Notes: generated from the sequence alone by a model not told the origin. Shown: positions 43,863-54,695, counted from the stretch's first letter. The stretch: DNA of 64,000 bases from Brevibacillus humidisoli (GCF_020923435.1 NZ_CP087263.1:3243970-3307969), one strand, 5' to 3'. Program-made: numbers and translations.

Positions 43863-44737
43863 CTACCCATTCTTAAATCCTTCGCCCAATACTTCATGGG
43901 CTGGAGTCAGAATCACAAAAGCATATGGATCAACAGACCGCACCAGTACTTTCAGGCGGCTTACTTCGCTCTGACTGACCACTACCAACAGCACCTTGCG
44001 TTCATCCCCCGTGTAGCCACCCAAGCCATTCAGCAGCGTAAAGCCGCGATCCAAATCGTACAGGATGGCATGACGCAGTTGGTCCGCCTGTTCCGAGATC
44101 ACATAGGCTACTTTTGAGGTGTGCAGACCCATCTGGACGAAATCAATCGTTTTGCTGGTCACAAACAGCCCAATCAGGGCGTACAGCGCCTTTTCCGGAG
44201 AAAACACGATACCGGCCAGCAAAATAACCAGGCCGTCAAACACGGCGACAGCCACCCCGAGGCTGAGGCCGGTATACTTGTGCAGGATCTGGGATGCAAT
44301 CGAAAATCCTCCGGTCGAGCCCCTGCCGCGAAAGACAATCCCGATGCCTAAGCCGACTCCGATCCCGCCGTAGATACTGGCCAAAAGTGGATTGTGCGTC
44401 AGAGGCGCGAGGTGGCTGGTCAGAACCACGAATAAGGGAGTACCGTGGAACCAACGGCCGCCTTTAAACTGTATTGCCGCTCCAGCAGCCAGAACCCCAA
44501 CAGAAACAACGGAATATTTAGCGCCCACTGGGTAATCGCCGGGGAGACCCCAAACAGATACAGCATGATCGTCGACAGCCCGGTTACGCCACCTGATGCG
44601 ATTTGATTCGGATTCAAAAACAGGTTGAAACTGGCCGCCAGAATCAATGAGCCAGCCAGCAGCAAGATGTACTCGTAGAACTGGTGCAGCGGTGTAAAGA
44701 GAGCCGCTCCTGTTTGTCTACGTTTTTTCCACCACAT
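43863..44737 (-). pseudogene. YitT family membrane protein, frameshifted
   Basis: Two overlapping frames together make one YitT protein (about 290 residues): 44737 to about 44440 gives the N-terminal helices up to AAVGSTVLP, and a second frame from there to 43863 continues with LFVVLTSHLAPLTHNPLLAS, the DUF161 core and the DUF2179 domain (RLKVLVRSVDPYAFVILTPAHEVLGEGF). One base appears missing in the C run at GTACTCCCTTATTC (about 44440). This is either a recent inactivating mutation or a sequencing error. Start ATG 44737 follows GAGGTGATG. Confidence 0.85.
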
Positions 44738-44957
44738 GTTCCCATCACCTCGGCTCAAAATGCACCAAGTTATACGATACTACGATTTCCGTTGTTCTTT
44801 CAAATGTTTCATCAAAATGAAAAGGCTATCATTTGCTTGTCCCGTTTTCGGACGAACAAAGGATAGCTTCAGCTTGGCTTTTTTGCATACGTATTTCTCC
44901 ACTTCCATAACAAAACTGAATTGTCTTACAACCGATTATGTATCGATATCGAGGGCA

Positions 44958-46445
44958 TCAAATATTTCTATTGATCCCCTCAACCATTCCAAGATCACGT
45001 TCTATGTCGGCAACCTGCTGGGCAAACTCCTTTGCTGGTAGTGGTTTGCTCACGAAAAACCCCTGCACCTCATCACAGTCATGCTGTTTGAGGAAGGAGA
45101 GATGATCACGTGTTTCCACCCCTTCGGCGTTGACCAGCAACTTCATATGGTGCGCCATTGATATAATCGTCTTCACAATGGTTGCGTCATTTGCATCGTA
45201 GATGCTGTCCCGGATAAAAGACTGATCGATCTTTAGCTTGTCCACCGGAAACCGTTTCACATAATTGAGCGAACTGTAACCAGTCCCAAAGTCATCCACG
45301 CTGATGCGAACCCCTAGCTTCTTGAGCTCCTGCAATACGGCAATCGACCGATTCACATCCATCGTGGTACTCTCCGTTATCTCCAGCTCCAGGAACTGCG
45401 GGTCGAGACCGGTTTCTTCCAACGTCTCTCGCACGATACGAACTAGATCGGCCTGAAGGAACTGCCTTGCAGAAATATTGACCGAAACTACCAGCTGTGA
45501 AAAACCGTTCTCTTGCCAGCTTTTGTTCTGTCGGCAGGCCGCACGAAGCACCCACTCTCCGATCGGGATGATCAATCCCGTCTCTTCGGCGAGCGGAATG
45601 AACTCATTGGGCGGAATGAAGCCCTTTTCCGGATGATTCCAACGAATCAACGCTTCAGCGCCAGTCACTCTGCCTGTCAGCAGGTTCACTTGCGGCTGGT
45701 AATAGAGAAGAAACTCTCCCCGCTCCAATGCCTTGTGCAAATCCACTTCCATCTGCAGTTGCCCCTGCGTCTTTTGGCTCTGCTCCCGTGAATAGAACTG
45801 ATAGCTGTTGCTGCCTAGCTGCTTTGCATACAGCATGGCGGCGTCAGCATTTTTCATCAACTCACCGACACTCTCACCGTCTTGCGGGTAGAGACTGATT
45901 CCAATACTGGCACTAACATATGCCTCGTATTCACCCAAAGAAAAGGGACGTGCCAGCTGTTCGAGGATCTGTCGCGCTGTCTGCCGCACAGCGTCCTGCT
46001 CCTTTCCCTTGAGCAGCATGACAAACTCATCTCCCCCTTGTCGGGACAGATGCTCGTCCTCTGCGAGACGCGTGTGCAGCCGCTCTGCTACCCGCTGCAG
46101 CAGCAAATCCCCCATCTCATGCCCAATCGTGTCGTTGATAATCTTGAACCGCCCCAGTGAAACCAACAAAACAGCCAGCGTACGATCTCCAGACCGTCTG
46201 GCACCGATGATGTTCTCCGCCAGAATCTGATCGAACAAGTGGCGATTGGGCAAACCTGTCAAGGCATCATGAGAGTGTATGTAATCCATGATCTCCTCTG
46301 CCTTATCGGGCCAGCTGCATCTTCTTTTCGTTTGCTGCTGACCTCTCTCTTTTGAAAATTTTACTCTACAAATGGCATATGCGATGACAACCAGGATGAA
46401 GATGAAAGCTGCGACAAAACCGTAACTTGTGACGAGATGCTCCAT
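44958..46445 (-). CDS. GGDEF-EAL bifunctional cyclic-di-GMP protein
   Basis: This 495-residue protein has an N-terminal transmembrane segment ([17 protein letters not shown]), a GGDEF domain with intact [11 protein letters not shown], and an EAL domain with [30 protein letters not shown] and [16 protein letters not shown]. Both active sites look complete. The inhibitory RxxD site before GGDEF is missing (LAED), so product inhibition is not expected. ATG 46445 follows GGTGA; GTG at 46487 has no ribosome site. It stands alone and makes or breaks the second messenger at the membrane. Confidence 0.92.
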   Translation of the reverse strand: MEHLVTSYGFVAAFIFILVVIAYAICRVKFSKERGQQQTKRRCSWPDKAEEIMDYIHSHDALTGLPNRHLFDQILAENIIGARRSGDRTLAVLLVSLGRFKIINDTIGHEMGDLLLQRVAERLHTRLAEDEHLSRQGGDEFVMLLKGKEQDAVRQTARQILEQLARPFSLGEYEAYVSASIGISLYPQDGESVGELMKNADAAMLYAKQLGSNSYQFYSREQSQKTQGQLQMEVDLHKALERGEFLLYYQPQVNLLTGRVTGAEALIRWNHPEKGFIPPNEFIPLAEETGLIIPIGEWVLRAACRQNKSWQENGFSQLVVSVNISARQFLQADLVRIVRETLEETGLDPQFLELEITESTTMDVNRSIAVLQELKKLGVRISVDDFGTGYSSLNYVKRFPVDKLKIDQSFIRDSIYDANDATIVKTIISMAHHMKLLVNAEGVETRDHLSFLKQHDCDEVQGFFVSKPLPAKEFAQQVADIERDLGMVEGINRNI

Positions 46446-46593
46446 TTTTTCACCAACCACATAGCATTTATTCCCCATATAGGCCACCGCAACGGCAGGT
46501 ACTATCTATCTAATTCCCTGGATAAATTTTGGATAAACTTGAAAAATCATCAGATTAGGCAGGAAGTTTCCTATTGAGAGTTTACACGCAAGC

Positions 46594-46631
46594 AAAAAGC
46601 GCTTCTCCGTGTGATCCGAAAAGCGCTTTTT
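46594..46631 (-). terminator. Terminator after the membrane-protein gene
   Basis: Stem AAAAAGCGCTT/AAGCGCTTTTT (11 bp) with a 16-base loop; T run on the minus strand, directly past the stop at 46637. Confidence 0.85.
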
Positions 46632-46636
46632 TTCTC

Positions 46637-47095
46637 TCAACTTGTATGTATTCGGGAAATCATCAGGACAAACCCGATAGCTGCCGAGATGATAGGCAGG
46701 AAGACGCCCGGTAAAATGAAAAGAGCAGGATGTTTGCCGATCCAGCGTTTTGCCGACTCATCAATCGCGAGGAAGAGGAGCGCTGGGACCACCCCCATCC
46801 AGGAGGCAGGCATTCCGCCTATCACATAGAGAGCGAGTTGGCAGACGATGGCGATACCTGCATGAACCGGATGGAGCAGACGATAGATAAGGTCTGCTGC
46901 GCAGGAAACGAGGACACCGTAGGAAACAATAATCAGAAAGCCGTAATACAGATAGAGCAGGTAGTACTGGAGAAAGGTTTGTTCCGGGTCTACCAAGCTG
47001 TACCCCGATAGCAACAGCGGGAACAGGGAAGATACAATAATGGCTGTCAGACACTTGCGCGACAGGTACAGTAAGTATCGCGGCATCGCATTCAT
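46637..47095 (-). CDS. Membrane protein of unknown function
   Basis: A 152-residue protein with four or five hydrophobic helices (CLTAIIVSSLFPLLLSGYS, YYGFLIIVSYGVLVSCAADL, GIAIVCQLALYVIGG, FILPGVFLPIISAAIGFVL). I do not recognise a family. ATG 47095 overlaps the TGA of the ABC ATPase upstream (ATGA), so the two are coupled; an earlier ATG at 47110 is possible. It may be a permease or accessory to that ATPase, although it is short for a permease. Confidence 0.7.
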   Translation of the reverse strand: MNAMPRYLLYLSRKCLTAIIVSSLFPLLLSGYSLVDPEQTFLQYYLLYLYYGFLIIVSYGVLVSCAADLIYRLLHPVHAGIAIVCQLALYVIGGMPASWMGVVPALLFLAIDESAKRWIGKHPALFILPGVFLPIISAAIGFVLMISRIHTS

Positions 47096-47862
47096 CGCAA
47101 CGACACCCATACTCGCTCATCCCGACGCTCAACGCTGATCGGAGCGTCAAAAAAGTGACTCAGCTGCGGGCCGGTGAGCACTTCTGCCGTCGCGCCTGAC
47201 TTGTACACTTCTCCACGCTTTAACAGCAGGGTGTGGCTGAAACAGGGCAAAATCTCTTCGATATGGTGTGTGACATAGATCAGCGTGGGAGCGTTGGCTT
47301 GAGCTGTGATCTGACTGATCATCGTCAGCAAGTTTTCCCGCGCGATCAGGTCGAGACCGCTGCACGGCTCGTCCAGGATCATCAGCCGGGGTCGGGCCAT
47401 CAATGCTCGGGCGATCAGGACTTTCTGCCGCTCGCCCTGCGACAGGGTAGCATAGGTGCGTGACAGCAGTGCCTCACAGCCAAGCGATACAAGCAGTTGG
47501 ACCGCTTGTTGCCGATCTTCGTCTTCAATCTTGTCATATAAGCCGATAGAGGCAAACTTACCGCTCAGTACAATCTCCTCCGCTGACTGCTGTCCGTAAA
47601 GTCTCTGCTGCAAGGAAGAACTGACCCAACCGATCTGTTTGCGCAGCTCACGCAGGTCGCATCTGCCAAACGTCTGACCAAGAACCGACACCACGCCTCT
47701 CGTTGGCCAGATGTATCCATTGATGATATTGAGAAGAGTGGTCTTGCCCGATCCATTTAGTCCGACTAGGCACCAGTGTTCTCCCTTTTTGATCTGCCAG
47801 GAGACGTCCTTTATGATTGTCTTGTCTCGTTCCCAGGTAACATTTTTGAGATCGATGATCAT
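47092..47862 (-). CDS. ABC transporter ATPase, YlmA/ModF-like
   Basis: This 256-residue ATPase has Walker A LVGLNGSGKTTLLNII, signature LSQGERQKVLIARAL, Walker B RLMILDEPCSGLD and the switch His in IYVTHHIEEILPCF. It resembles stand-alone cytoplasmic ATPases of the YlmA group, which have no clear transport partner. It is followed by a coupled small membrane-protein gene. Confidence 0.9.
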   Translation of the reverse strand: MIIDLKNVTWERDKTIIKDVSWQIKKGEHWCLVGLNGSGKTTLLNIINGYIWPTRGVVSVLGQTFGRCDLRELRKQIGWVSSSLQQRLYGQQSAEEIVLSGKFASIGLYDKIEDEDRQQAVQLLVSLGCEALLSRTYATLSQGERQKVLIARALMARPRLMILDEPCSGLDLIARENLLTMISQITAQANAPTLIYVTHHIEEILPCFSHTLLLKRGEVYKSGATAEVLTGPQLSHFFDAPISVERRDERVWVSLR

Positions 47863-47936
47863 CTCTCGTTTCTCCTTCTCCCTTGATTGCGGGTTCTTTT
47901 TTTCAGAATTATACCATAATGGCTGAGCCAGATAGG

Positions 47937-47977
47937 AAAAAAGCAGGTTCGCCGATTGCAGCGAGCCTGCTTTTTTT
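47937..47977 (-). terminator. Terminator of the giant repeat-protein operon
   Basis: Arms AAAAAAGCAGGTTCGC and GCGAGCCTGCTTTTTT with one G-T pair. It lies 60 bases past the stop at 48038 on the minus strand; the T run on both strands also allows use from the other side. Confidence 0.85.
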
Positions 47978-48037
47978 CATGCATAGAACTGAGCTTTCTG
48001 CTTGTTACGAATCCCTTTGATGGGACTCCGTCAAAGG

Positions 48038-51000
48038 TTACTGAATCAATGGTTGCTCGGTCATTTCCTGACTACCAGCAGAACCGGCTTGGTCAGTTTC
48101 TTCGGAACCCTGTTCCTCTATGGAAGAATCATCCGGTTGGGAAGTGACATCCTCATCCTCAACTTCATCTGTCATCGTTCCATCCTCTTGCTCTTCAGAA
48201 GGTTCATCACCTGTTCCGTCTTCTGCATCTCCCGGTTGATCTTCCAATTGACCATCGGGAGCAGGAGTCTCCTCAGGCACCTCATCGTCCGCCTCTTCCG
48301 GCACGGTGATGATCGAGGATGAATCCTGCGGGCCCACCGTTTCCTCGGCAATGGTGAAGTCCATGCGAATCGACTTTTTCAGCGATTCCCCATCTTCTGA
48401 GCGGATATAGCGGCGGATATGCAGGGTGTAAGTCTCTCCGGGTTCGTACCCCTCTTCTGGCGAACTGACCAGGATCGACTTTTCATCCTCACCGAGGGTG
48501 ACCTCTACATCGAGATGTCTTCCCCGATCATCGGTTACGTAGATATTCCGTTCTGTCACCGTTTCAGGATCAAGCTTCTTGCTGAAACGGATCGTCCACG
48601 ACTTGTCAACGGGGACATCCTCTTGCTCCGGCCACTCCTCATCTTGCGGCGGTGGTGGTGGCGGTGGATTTTTGATCGTAAAGTCGATCGAGTCCCTGCC
48701 GCTGCTTTCATTGCCTGCCTCATCGACAGCATCGGCCTCGATCTGATGATCCCCTACTGTCAGACCGCTTACGGAGATTCTCCATGTTCCGTCGCCCCGA
48801 ACCTTTCCACTGGCGCTAGCCGACGTGTCGCCGTCCACATAGAGCCGTACGGTGCTGTCCGGTTCGCCGGTACCGGTAAAGGTAGCCGTGCGGGAACGGA
48901 ATACGGTGCCGTCATGGGTGGTGAAGGACGGCGCTGCTGGTCCTGTCGTGTCAATGTAAATCGCTGACAAATCTCCGTTTAAGTTGTTTAGCGATTGGAA
49001 CGCTGCCAGACCTGAAGCATCCTGAATCGTTCCTCCATTCAGATCGATCGTCGGCACCAGAAGTTCCAATCCATTGCGGTCATCATCGCCCGGCTGCACC
49101 GTATAGCGGAAGAGCAATTCATCAGTGTTGCTTCCAGATTGGTAATCGGCATATATCGTGCCTCTGTTTATCTCCAGAGCCAACCGGGGTGTGCCACTTA
49201 CCGTCACCGGTTCGTCAAAGTGAACGGTAAAGTCCAGATCATCTCCCGCTTTGTAGAACCCGTCTGCCGGGAGGTCGACCGAGGTTACTTCCGGTTCGGA
49301 GGTATCTACTCGCACATTGGATGTATCTGTAGCAGGCAGTGTGGGTACAGCCTCGTTTCCTACTGCGTCACGTATCATGCTGCCATTCAATTGGATCGCT
49401 GCGCCCAGTTCGATACCATCATGGTCTTCCAGTCCGGGAGTTATGTTGTAAGCAAATGCCAGTGCATTCGTTCTGGTACCCGCCTGGTAATCTGCCTGCA
49501 CGGGCGTACCGCCGATATCCAGTTCTAACGCGGGTGTGCCGCTGTTCACAGTGACCGGTTCACTCAGATTTACGATGACCTGTAGAGTATCTCCCACGTA
49601 ATAATAACCGTCTGTGATCGAAACAGAGGTGACGGTCGGATCTGCCGCATCCACCAAGATCCCGCTGGTGCCGGCTGGTGGCAAGTTCAGCTCCGCAGAA
49701 TTGCCGATCGAATCTTGCAGTGTGCCGCCGTTCAGATCTATTGAACCAGCCACATCTATACCGTCGACGTCTACTTCTCCATCCTGTACCTGATAGGTAA
49801 AGGTAAGGGCAGTAGAATGGTGACCGGCCGTATATTCGGCGTAACGCGTGCTGCTGCCGATCGTCAGTTCGATTCTTGGCCTGCCACCGCTGGTATCCAC
49901 CAGCACCGACTCAGAGAAGGTAGGCGTAAATGTAAGCGTGTCTCCTTCTTTATACGTAGCTGCGGCGGGATATACAAAGCCGGTAATAGTTGGCGCCACC
50001 GCATCGACCAGGATGCCCGATGTGTCTCCCAAGCCGTTTAGTGCAGCATCTGCATTGTTTTGAGCTGTATCCGTGATGCTGCCGCCGTTTATGGCGATCG
50101 GTCCAGTAACCTCAATCCCGTTTTCATCTTTCCGTCCTTGTTCGATCTGGTAACGGAACGTCAGTGTGGTGGAATCAACCGCTGATACGTACGCAGCTTG
50201 AACATTCGCTCCACCGACATCCAGAGGAATATACGGCGTTCCGCCCGTTGTATCCACACTAACCGGCTCGTCATAGGTGACGGCAAAGTCAAGATTTCCC
50301 CCAGCCAGATACGTGCCAGGAGTGGGGATGACGATGGACTGAACCGTCGGTACTTGCGTATCGATCAGTATGCCGGAGGTATCCGACACATTCTGCAACA
50401 CCAGGCTGGACGCATTTCCTGCCGCATCTTGAATCGTCCCGCCATTTGCCTCCAGTGCCGTGATCGCGATGCCGTCCGCATCATTTTGCCCTGCGCCTAC
50501 TGTGTAGCGGAATGTTAGCTCATCGGAATTGGTGCCGCTCTGGTAGTTGGCGTAGACCTGACTACCGCCGACATCTAATACCAAGCGAGGGGTCCCACCT
50601 GCCGTATCGACTGTAACGATTTTGCTAAAACGGATGGTGAAATCGAGATTCTCTCCGGCTTTGTAAGCATCCGCCGCCGGTACCTCAACGGCTGCAACCT
50701 CTGGCTGGCTTGTATCGACATAGATCATCGCCGTGCTGCCTACATTGTTTAGTGTTAGGTTGGCCGCATTGCCAACAGCATCGTCGATGGAGCTGCCGCC
50801 AGCCAACTCAATACTGCCGCCCAGTGCCACGCCATCGCTGTCATGGTCTCCCGACTGTACGGCATAGCGGAATACCAAGGAATCCTGGTCACTATCGACA
50901 GCAATATACGAGGCGTATCTCGTAGTACCGCCTACGATCAATGGAATCTCTGGCGTGCCCGTCACCGTGACTGGTTCTGAAAGTTCTACGGTAAAGTCCA

Positions 51001-53602
51001 GTTCAGCTCCGGTCCCATACGTCCCATTTGCTGGTACCGTGACGCTGTTTACTGTGGGTTTAACCGCATCCACCAGTACCTGCGATAGATCTTCCACACC
51101 ATTGAGGGTGAGCCGAGCATCATAAGAGGTGCTGGCATCACGGATCGTACCGCCATTGAGATCAATCGCCCCGGCCAATGCTATACCGTCCGAGTCGAGG
51201 TCTCCCTCTGCAACCATGTAGCGAAACGATAAGGAATCACCATCAACAGCCGATTGATAGGTGGCGTATCTAGTGCCGCTGCCAATCGTTAGCTCCAATC
51301 TCGGTGTACCCGTCACCGTCACCGGCCGGGTAAAGTGCACGGTGAAATCAAGTGGATCTCCAGAAAGATAGCTGCCGTTTGCCGGAACATCCACGTCAGC
51401 AACCGCAGGCGCTTCATTCACCGTTGTCGTGATTTCGGTATGATTGTTGGTGGTATCCACATCGGCTCCACCTGTCACATCAGCAGCGTTCGTTACATTT
51501 GCCGGAGCGTTATTCGCTACGTCTACCGTGACGACAATATCTTCATACGACTCTCCTGCTGCCAGAACGGTGGACGTGGTGCAGGTTAACGTGCCAAGCG
51601 AACAGTTTCCATGCCAGATACTGCTCTCGCCACTTTCCCCGCTGATTGAGGTGACAGCAAGTCCTGCAGGCAGGGTATCTGTCACCGTAACCGTACCGCT
51701 GGTCGGTCCCGCTCCCTCATTGCTCACGGTAATGCGGTACTGGGCCCCGGTCTGCCCCTGATAGAACGGGCCGTTGTCTGTCTTGGCCACCGTGAGATCT
51801 GCACTGGAAACTACTTCAACATCAAACGTATCGGTCGCTGAATGCACGACTCCGTTAAGGTCATCCGTGATCTTGACTGTGATCGTCGCCGTACCCATCT
51901 GACCGGATGCCGGCGTAATAGATAGGTTGCGAGTTGAACCACTACCCGAAATCGTCAGATTGCTGTCAGGAAGCAGCGTCTGGTTGTTGGAAGTGGCCGT
52001 GATCGAGTCAAATCCGAGGCCATCGTCGCCAACCTCAAACGTCACCTGCTTACTTCCCCCAGCTCCAATCGTTTGATTGCCGATATCCTGAATCGTCGGA
52101 TGAGCTTCCACCGCCCCGATGTCAACGACCGCCGTGGACCCTGTATCCGCAGAGTCGAGGATTCTCGTCCTGCCATGCTGGTCAGTCGATCCTGTTGTCA
52201 CCCAAGCATTGCTGCCTGCCTCAATCGCTGGACTGCCATTGAGCAAGGCATGGGTTTTGGTAGGACCACCATTGTCCGCTAACGGGCCAAGACCAGGATC
52301 GGACACATTAATCAGATTGCTGTTGGAATTGGTTAGCCCGCCTGATCCGCCGACACCGATCAGATTGTACGAACTGGTGCTGTTAAAAGTCCCCGATCCC
52401 TTGAACACGTCGCTGGCCGCCGTGCCGGTTCCCTTATAGTTTTTGGCAATAATCGTATTGCGAGCCGTGACGTCACCGTTATCCAGATACAGACCACCGC
52501 CATCTCCTACGCTATTCCCGTCGGCATCCGCACGGTTGTCTGTGATAGTTATATTGGTGATGGTCGAAGGACTACTTGTTTCGATATAAACCCCGCCGGC
52601 ATGGTAATCGGAACGATTGCCGCTGATTGTCGCATTCTCCATTGTCATTGCTAGATGGCTAGCAACTCCGCCACCGAGGGAATCGGATCCGCTTACCTGG
52701 TTGTTGGAAATCGTCGTTTGTTCGATCATTGCTCCTTTTACTGTCCCATAGTTGATAGGATCAAGACGAATACCACCGCCTCTGCCGAAGGTTGTACCAA
52801 TACCGGCAGTATTCCCGTCAATTGTCGAATTGACAATCTCTACCGAACTGTCAGCAGCAACAATGATCCCTCCACCGCTCGTTCCCGCCTTGTTCTGTCT
52901 AATTTCAGATTTCTCGACTCGAATGGTACCATTGGTTAAACCGCTGAGGTACAGACCCCCTCCATCATTACCTGCCTCGTTGTCACTGATAATCGTGTTG
53001 TAGATGTACAGGTTGGAATTGGCTGCATCAGCTAATATTCCTCCCCCAAGACTGGCACCGTAGAAGCTCTCAACCTTACTCTTTCCATACCTGATCCAGA
53101 CCGCTTTTAGCGTGAAGTCGATCTCTCTGTCCACATTGGGGTTTACGGCAAGTACCCGATCGATTCCGGTTCCGGCAGAAGTTCCCGCCTGAATGATCGT
53201 AGTTGTCGGATCAGCCTCCCCGCTACCACCGGCCCCGATAATCGTCAGGTCATCCAGCACGTCAAGGTCACCGACCATTTCATCTCCACCGTCTTCTGTT
53301 CCTGCCAATGTAAGTGTATAGGTACCTTCAGGAAGGATGATCGTGTCTGCCCCGGCAGAAGCGTTGCTCTCCATAATCGCCGCTCGCAGCGTGCACTGGC
53401 CTCTACTGTCTTGACAAACGCCGTCACCAGGATTGCTGTCGACGGTATCCATTTGATCAGTAACCGTATGAGTGGCTGCCTCTGCAGCCACGGAAAAACC
53501 GAACAACAAAGCCAGCCCGATTCCAACACAAGCCGCAAACAGCTTCGCTCGGAACGACATGGAAAACATGTCTGTTCCGAGCCGATTCAAAGCGTGAAGC
53601 AC
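48038..53602 (-). CDS. Giant secreted repeat protein (CSLREA, beta-helix, DUF11, seven Ig-like repeats)
   Basis: This 1854-residue protein starts with GTG behind AGGAGGA. In order: Sec signal peptide (about 1-43, ending VAAEAA); CSLREA motif (GDGVCQDSRGQCTLRAAI, about 59-76); parallel beta-helix ending in a choice-of-anchor-Q-type block (SPAIEAGSNAW, about 100-495); cadherin-like region (500-598); DUF11 (600-715); seven tandem Ig-like repeats of about 118 residues (722-1550); another Ig domain; a Big_5-like domain (1654-1755); and an acidic Glu/Asp/Pro tail. No LPxTG, SLH or transmembrane anchor is seen, so it is released or held by partners. It is last in a row of genes with three tail-collar proteins. 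Confidence 0.88.
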   Translation of the reverse strand: MLHALNRLGTDMFSMSFRAKLFAACVGIGLALLFGFSVAAEAATHTVTDQMDTVDSNPGDGVCQDSRGQCTLRAAIMESNASAGADTIILPEGTYTLTLAGTEDGGDEMVGDLDVLDDLTIIGAGGSGEADPTTTIIQAGTSAGTGIDRVLAVNPNVDREIDFTLKAVWIRYGKSKVESFYGASLGGGILADAANSNLYIYNTIISDNEAGNDGGGLYLSGLTNGTIRVEKSEIRQNKAGTSGGGIIVAADSSVEIVNSTIDGNTAGIGTTFGRGGGIRLDPINYGTVKGAMIEQTTISNNQVSGSDSLGGGVASHLAMTMENATISGNRSDYHAGGVYIETSSPSTITNITITDNRADADGNSVGDGGGLYLDNGDVTARNTIIAKNYKGTGTAASDVFKGSGTFNSTSSYNLIGVGGSGGLTNSNSNLINVSDPGLGPLADNGGPTKTHALLNGSPAIEAGSNAWVTTGSTDQHGRTRILDSADTGSTAVVDIGAVEAHPTIQDIGNQTIGAGGSKQVTFEVGDDGLGFDSITATSNNQTLLPDSNLTISGSGSTRNLSITPASGQMGTATITVKITDDLNGVVHSATDTFDVEVVSSADLTVAKTDNGPFYQGQTGAQYRITVSNEGAGPTSGTVTVTDTLPAGLAVTSISGESGESSIWHGNCSLGTLTCTTSTVLAAGESYEDIVVTVDVANNAPANVTNAADVTGGADVDTTNNHTEITTTVNEAPAVADVDVPANGSYLSGDPLDFTVHFTRPVTVTGTPRLELTIGSGTRYATYQSAVDGDSLSFRYMVAEGDLDSDGIALAGAIDLNGGTIRDASTSYDARLTLNGVEDLSQVLVDAVKPTVNSVTVPANGTYGTGAELDFTVELSEPVTVTGTPEIPLIVGGTTRYASYIAVDSDQDSLVFRYAVQSGDHDSDGVALGGSIELAGGSSIDDAVGNAANLTLNNVGSTAMIYVDTSQPEVAAVEVPAADAYKAGENLDFTIRFSKIVTVDTAGGTPRLVLDVGGSQVYANYQSGTNSDELTFRYTVGAGQNDADGIAITALEANGGTIQDAAGNASSLVLQNVSDTSGILIDTQVPTVQSIVIPTPGTYLAGGNLDFAVTYDEPVSVDTTGGTPYIPLDVGGANVQAAYVSAVDSTTLTFRYQIEQGRKDENGIEVTGPIAINGGSITDTAQNNADAALNGLGDTSGILVDAVAPTITGFVYPAAATYKEGDTLTFTPTFSESVLVDTSGGRPRIELTIGSSTRYAEYTAGHHSTALTFTYQVQDGEVDVDGIDVAGSIDLNGGTLQDSIGNSAELNLPPAGTSGILVDAADPTVTSVSITDGYYYVGDTLQVIVNLSEPVTVNSGTPALELDIGGTPVQADYQAGTRTNALAFAYNITPGLEDHDGIELGAAIQLNGSMIRDAVGNEAVPTLPATDTSNVRVDTSEPEVTSVDLPADGFYKAGDDLDFTVHFDEPVTVSGTPRLALEINRGTIYADYQSGSNTDELLFRYTVQPGDDDRNGLELLVPTIDLNGGTIQDASGLAAFQSLNNLNGDLSAIYIDTTGPAAPSFTTHDGTVFRSRTATFTGTGEPDSTVRLYVDGDTSASASGKVRGDGTWRISVSGLTVGDHQIEADAVDEAGNESSGRDSIDFTIKNPPPPPPPQDEEWPEQEDVPVDKSWTIRFSKKLDPETVTERNIYVTDDRGRHLDVEVTLGEDEKSILVSSPEEGYEPGETYTLHIRRYIRSEDGESLKKSIRMDFTIAEETVGPQDSSSIITVPEEADDEVPEETPAPDGQLEDQPGDAEDGTGDEPSEEQEDGTMTDEVEDEDVTSQPDDSSIEEQGSEETDQAGSAGSQEMTEQPLIQ
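48945..51425 (-). repeat. Seven tandem coding repeats of about 355 bp in the giant protein
   Basis: Each unit carries the pattern P-x-V-x-x-V-x-V-P, LDFTV, EPVTV, GTPRL, then FRYxVQxGDxDxDGI, LNGGTIxDAxGN and a closing VD. The DNA copies have diverged clearly, so this is an old duplication that is probably stable. Confidence 0.85.
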
Positions 53603-53655
53603 GTCAGGTTCCTCCTAACTATTTTCCTCCATGCCATTTGCTCATCTGCACATGA

Positions 53656-54177
53656 CTATGGCCGTTGAGGGAAGACTCCCTCCAAGGCGATGATATAGAT
53701 TAGCCCCAGATACGGCTGCATGTTGTTGTGCGGCATACTGCCGCCTGCTGGGAGGATGGCATTTGGCGCCATCTGGGTATCTGGTGTTTCACCATAAAGC
53801 GATGCTGGGCGCAGTCCGGATGGTCTGGCCCAGATCGCCCCCTCTGGATTGGGTTGTGAACCGGAAGACTGACTTTGCGGCAGGTGGTTGTGCGTTGGCA
53901 TCTCTTGACTGATCAGGGTAACAGTGGAACTGCCGCTAACGTCACCAAGTGAACGCGGTGTAAGCCCTTGTCCTGCCCCCCAATGCATCGGTGCCCGTCC
54001 CTGCAGATTGGGCAGTGCAAACGTCATCTTGCCATCCCCGCCGTATGTGGTACCAAGCAAGGAAAACAACGCTGTGTTCTGAGTTATGTGCATTATCTGA
54101 CCGTTGCAAAAAGCCCAGCCCCTCGGAGCAAAGTTACCAGCAAAGATGCGAATCTCACCGAGAAATGGTTCTGACAT
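53656..54177 (-). CDS. Phage tail collar domain protein (MdpB-like), copy 3
   Basis: This 173-residue protein has the tail-collar core PRGWAFCNGQ and LFSLLGTTYGGDGKMTFALPNLQGRAP (in two blocks here), the HxH metal motif EMPTHNH and the C-terminal GGSMPHNNMQPYLGLIYIIA. It has no signal peptide. Microcystin-dependent protein B homologues have unknown roles; the fold is known from short tail fibres. It is nearest to the giant secreted protein gene, 53 bases upstream of its start. Confidence 0.9.
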   Translation of the reverse strand: MSEPFLGEIRIFAGNFAPRGWAFCNGQIMHITQNTALFSLLGTTYGGDGKMTFALPNLQGRAPMHWGAGQGLTPRSLGDVSGSSTVTLISQEMPTHNHLPQSQSSGSQPNPEGAIWARPSGLRPASLYGETPDTQMAPNAILPAGGSMPHNNMQPYLGLIYIIALEGVFPQRP

Positions 54178-54194
54178 TTGTGCGTTCGCCTCCC

Positions 54195-54695
54195 TTAATT
54201 CCGTGTGGGGTAAATCCCCATGATGGCAATGCAGTAGTTGAGTACGCTATACGGCTGTCTGTTTTCATGCGGTTGGCTGCCGCCCGTATTCTTGAGTGCC
54301 GTCTGGCTCATCAGTACATTTGCTTCCTGGCTGTAGTTGTTTACACCTTGAGCCGAAGCCCATACATGGCCGTCAGGGAGCGGACTGGAAGGCGGCTGTG
54401 AACTACCCGATACAACGTGGGTATGCTGCGGCATCTCCTGAATCGTCAGCGTGTGCCCCTCTTCTCCGCTGCTCTCCCCCAGTGTGATGCCGTCGCCCGG
54501 ATGTACCGGAACCCTGCCGCGCAGGTCAGGCAAACGGAAGGTTGTCTGTCCATTTCCCCCATATGTCGTCCCTAAGAGAGAGAACAGAGCCTGGTTTTGC
54601 ATGATGGACATTTCCTGCCCATCACAAAAGGCCCAGCCTCTGGGTGGAAACGAAAAAGCAAACGCACGAATCTCGCCAAGAAACGGTTCTGACAT
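54195..54695 (-). CDS. Phage tail collar domain protein (MdpB-like), copy 2
   Basis: This 166-residue paralogue has the same order of blocks: PRGWAFCDGQ, LFSLLGTTYGGNGQTTF, LPDLRGRVP, HxH in EMPQHTH and GGSQPHENRQPY. ATG 54695 follows AAGGAGGAATCAGCC; the longer frame adds an unrelated stretch. It is separated from copy 3 by 17 bases. Confidence 0.9.
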   Translation of the reverse strand: MSEPFLGEIRAFAFSFPPRGWAFCDGQEMSIMQNQALFSLLGTTYGGNGQTTFRLPDLRGRVPVHPGDGITLGESSGEEGHTLTIQEMPQHTHVVSGSSQPPSSPLPDGHVWASAQGVNNYSQEANVLMSQTALKNTGGSQPHENRQPYSVLNYCIAIMGIYPTRN

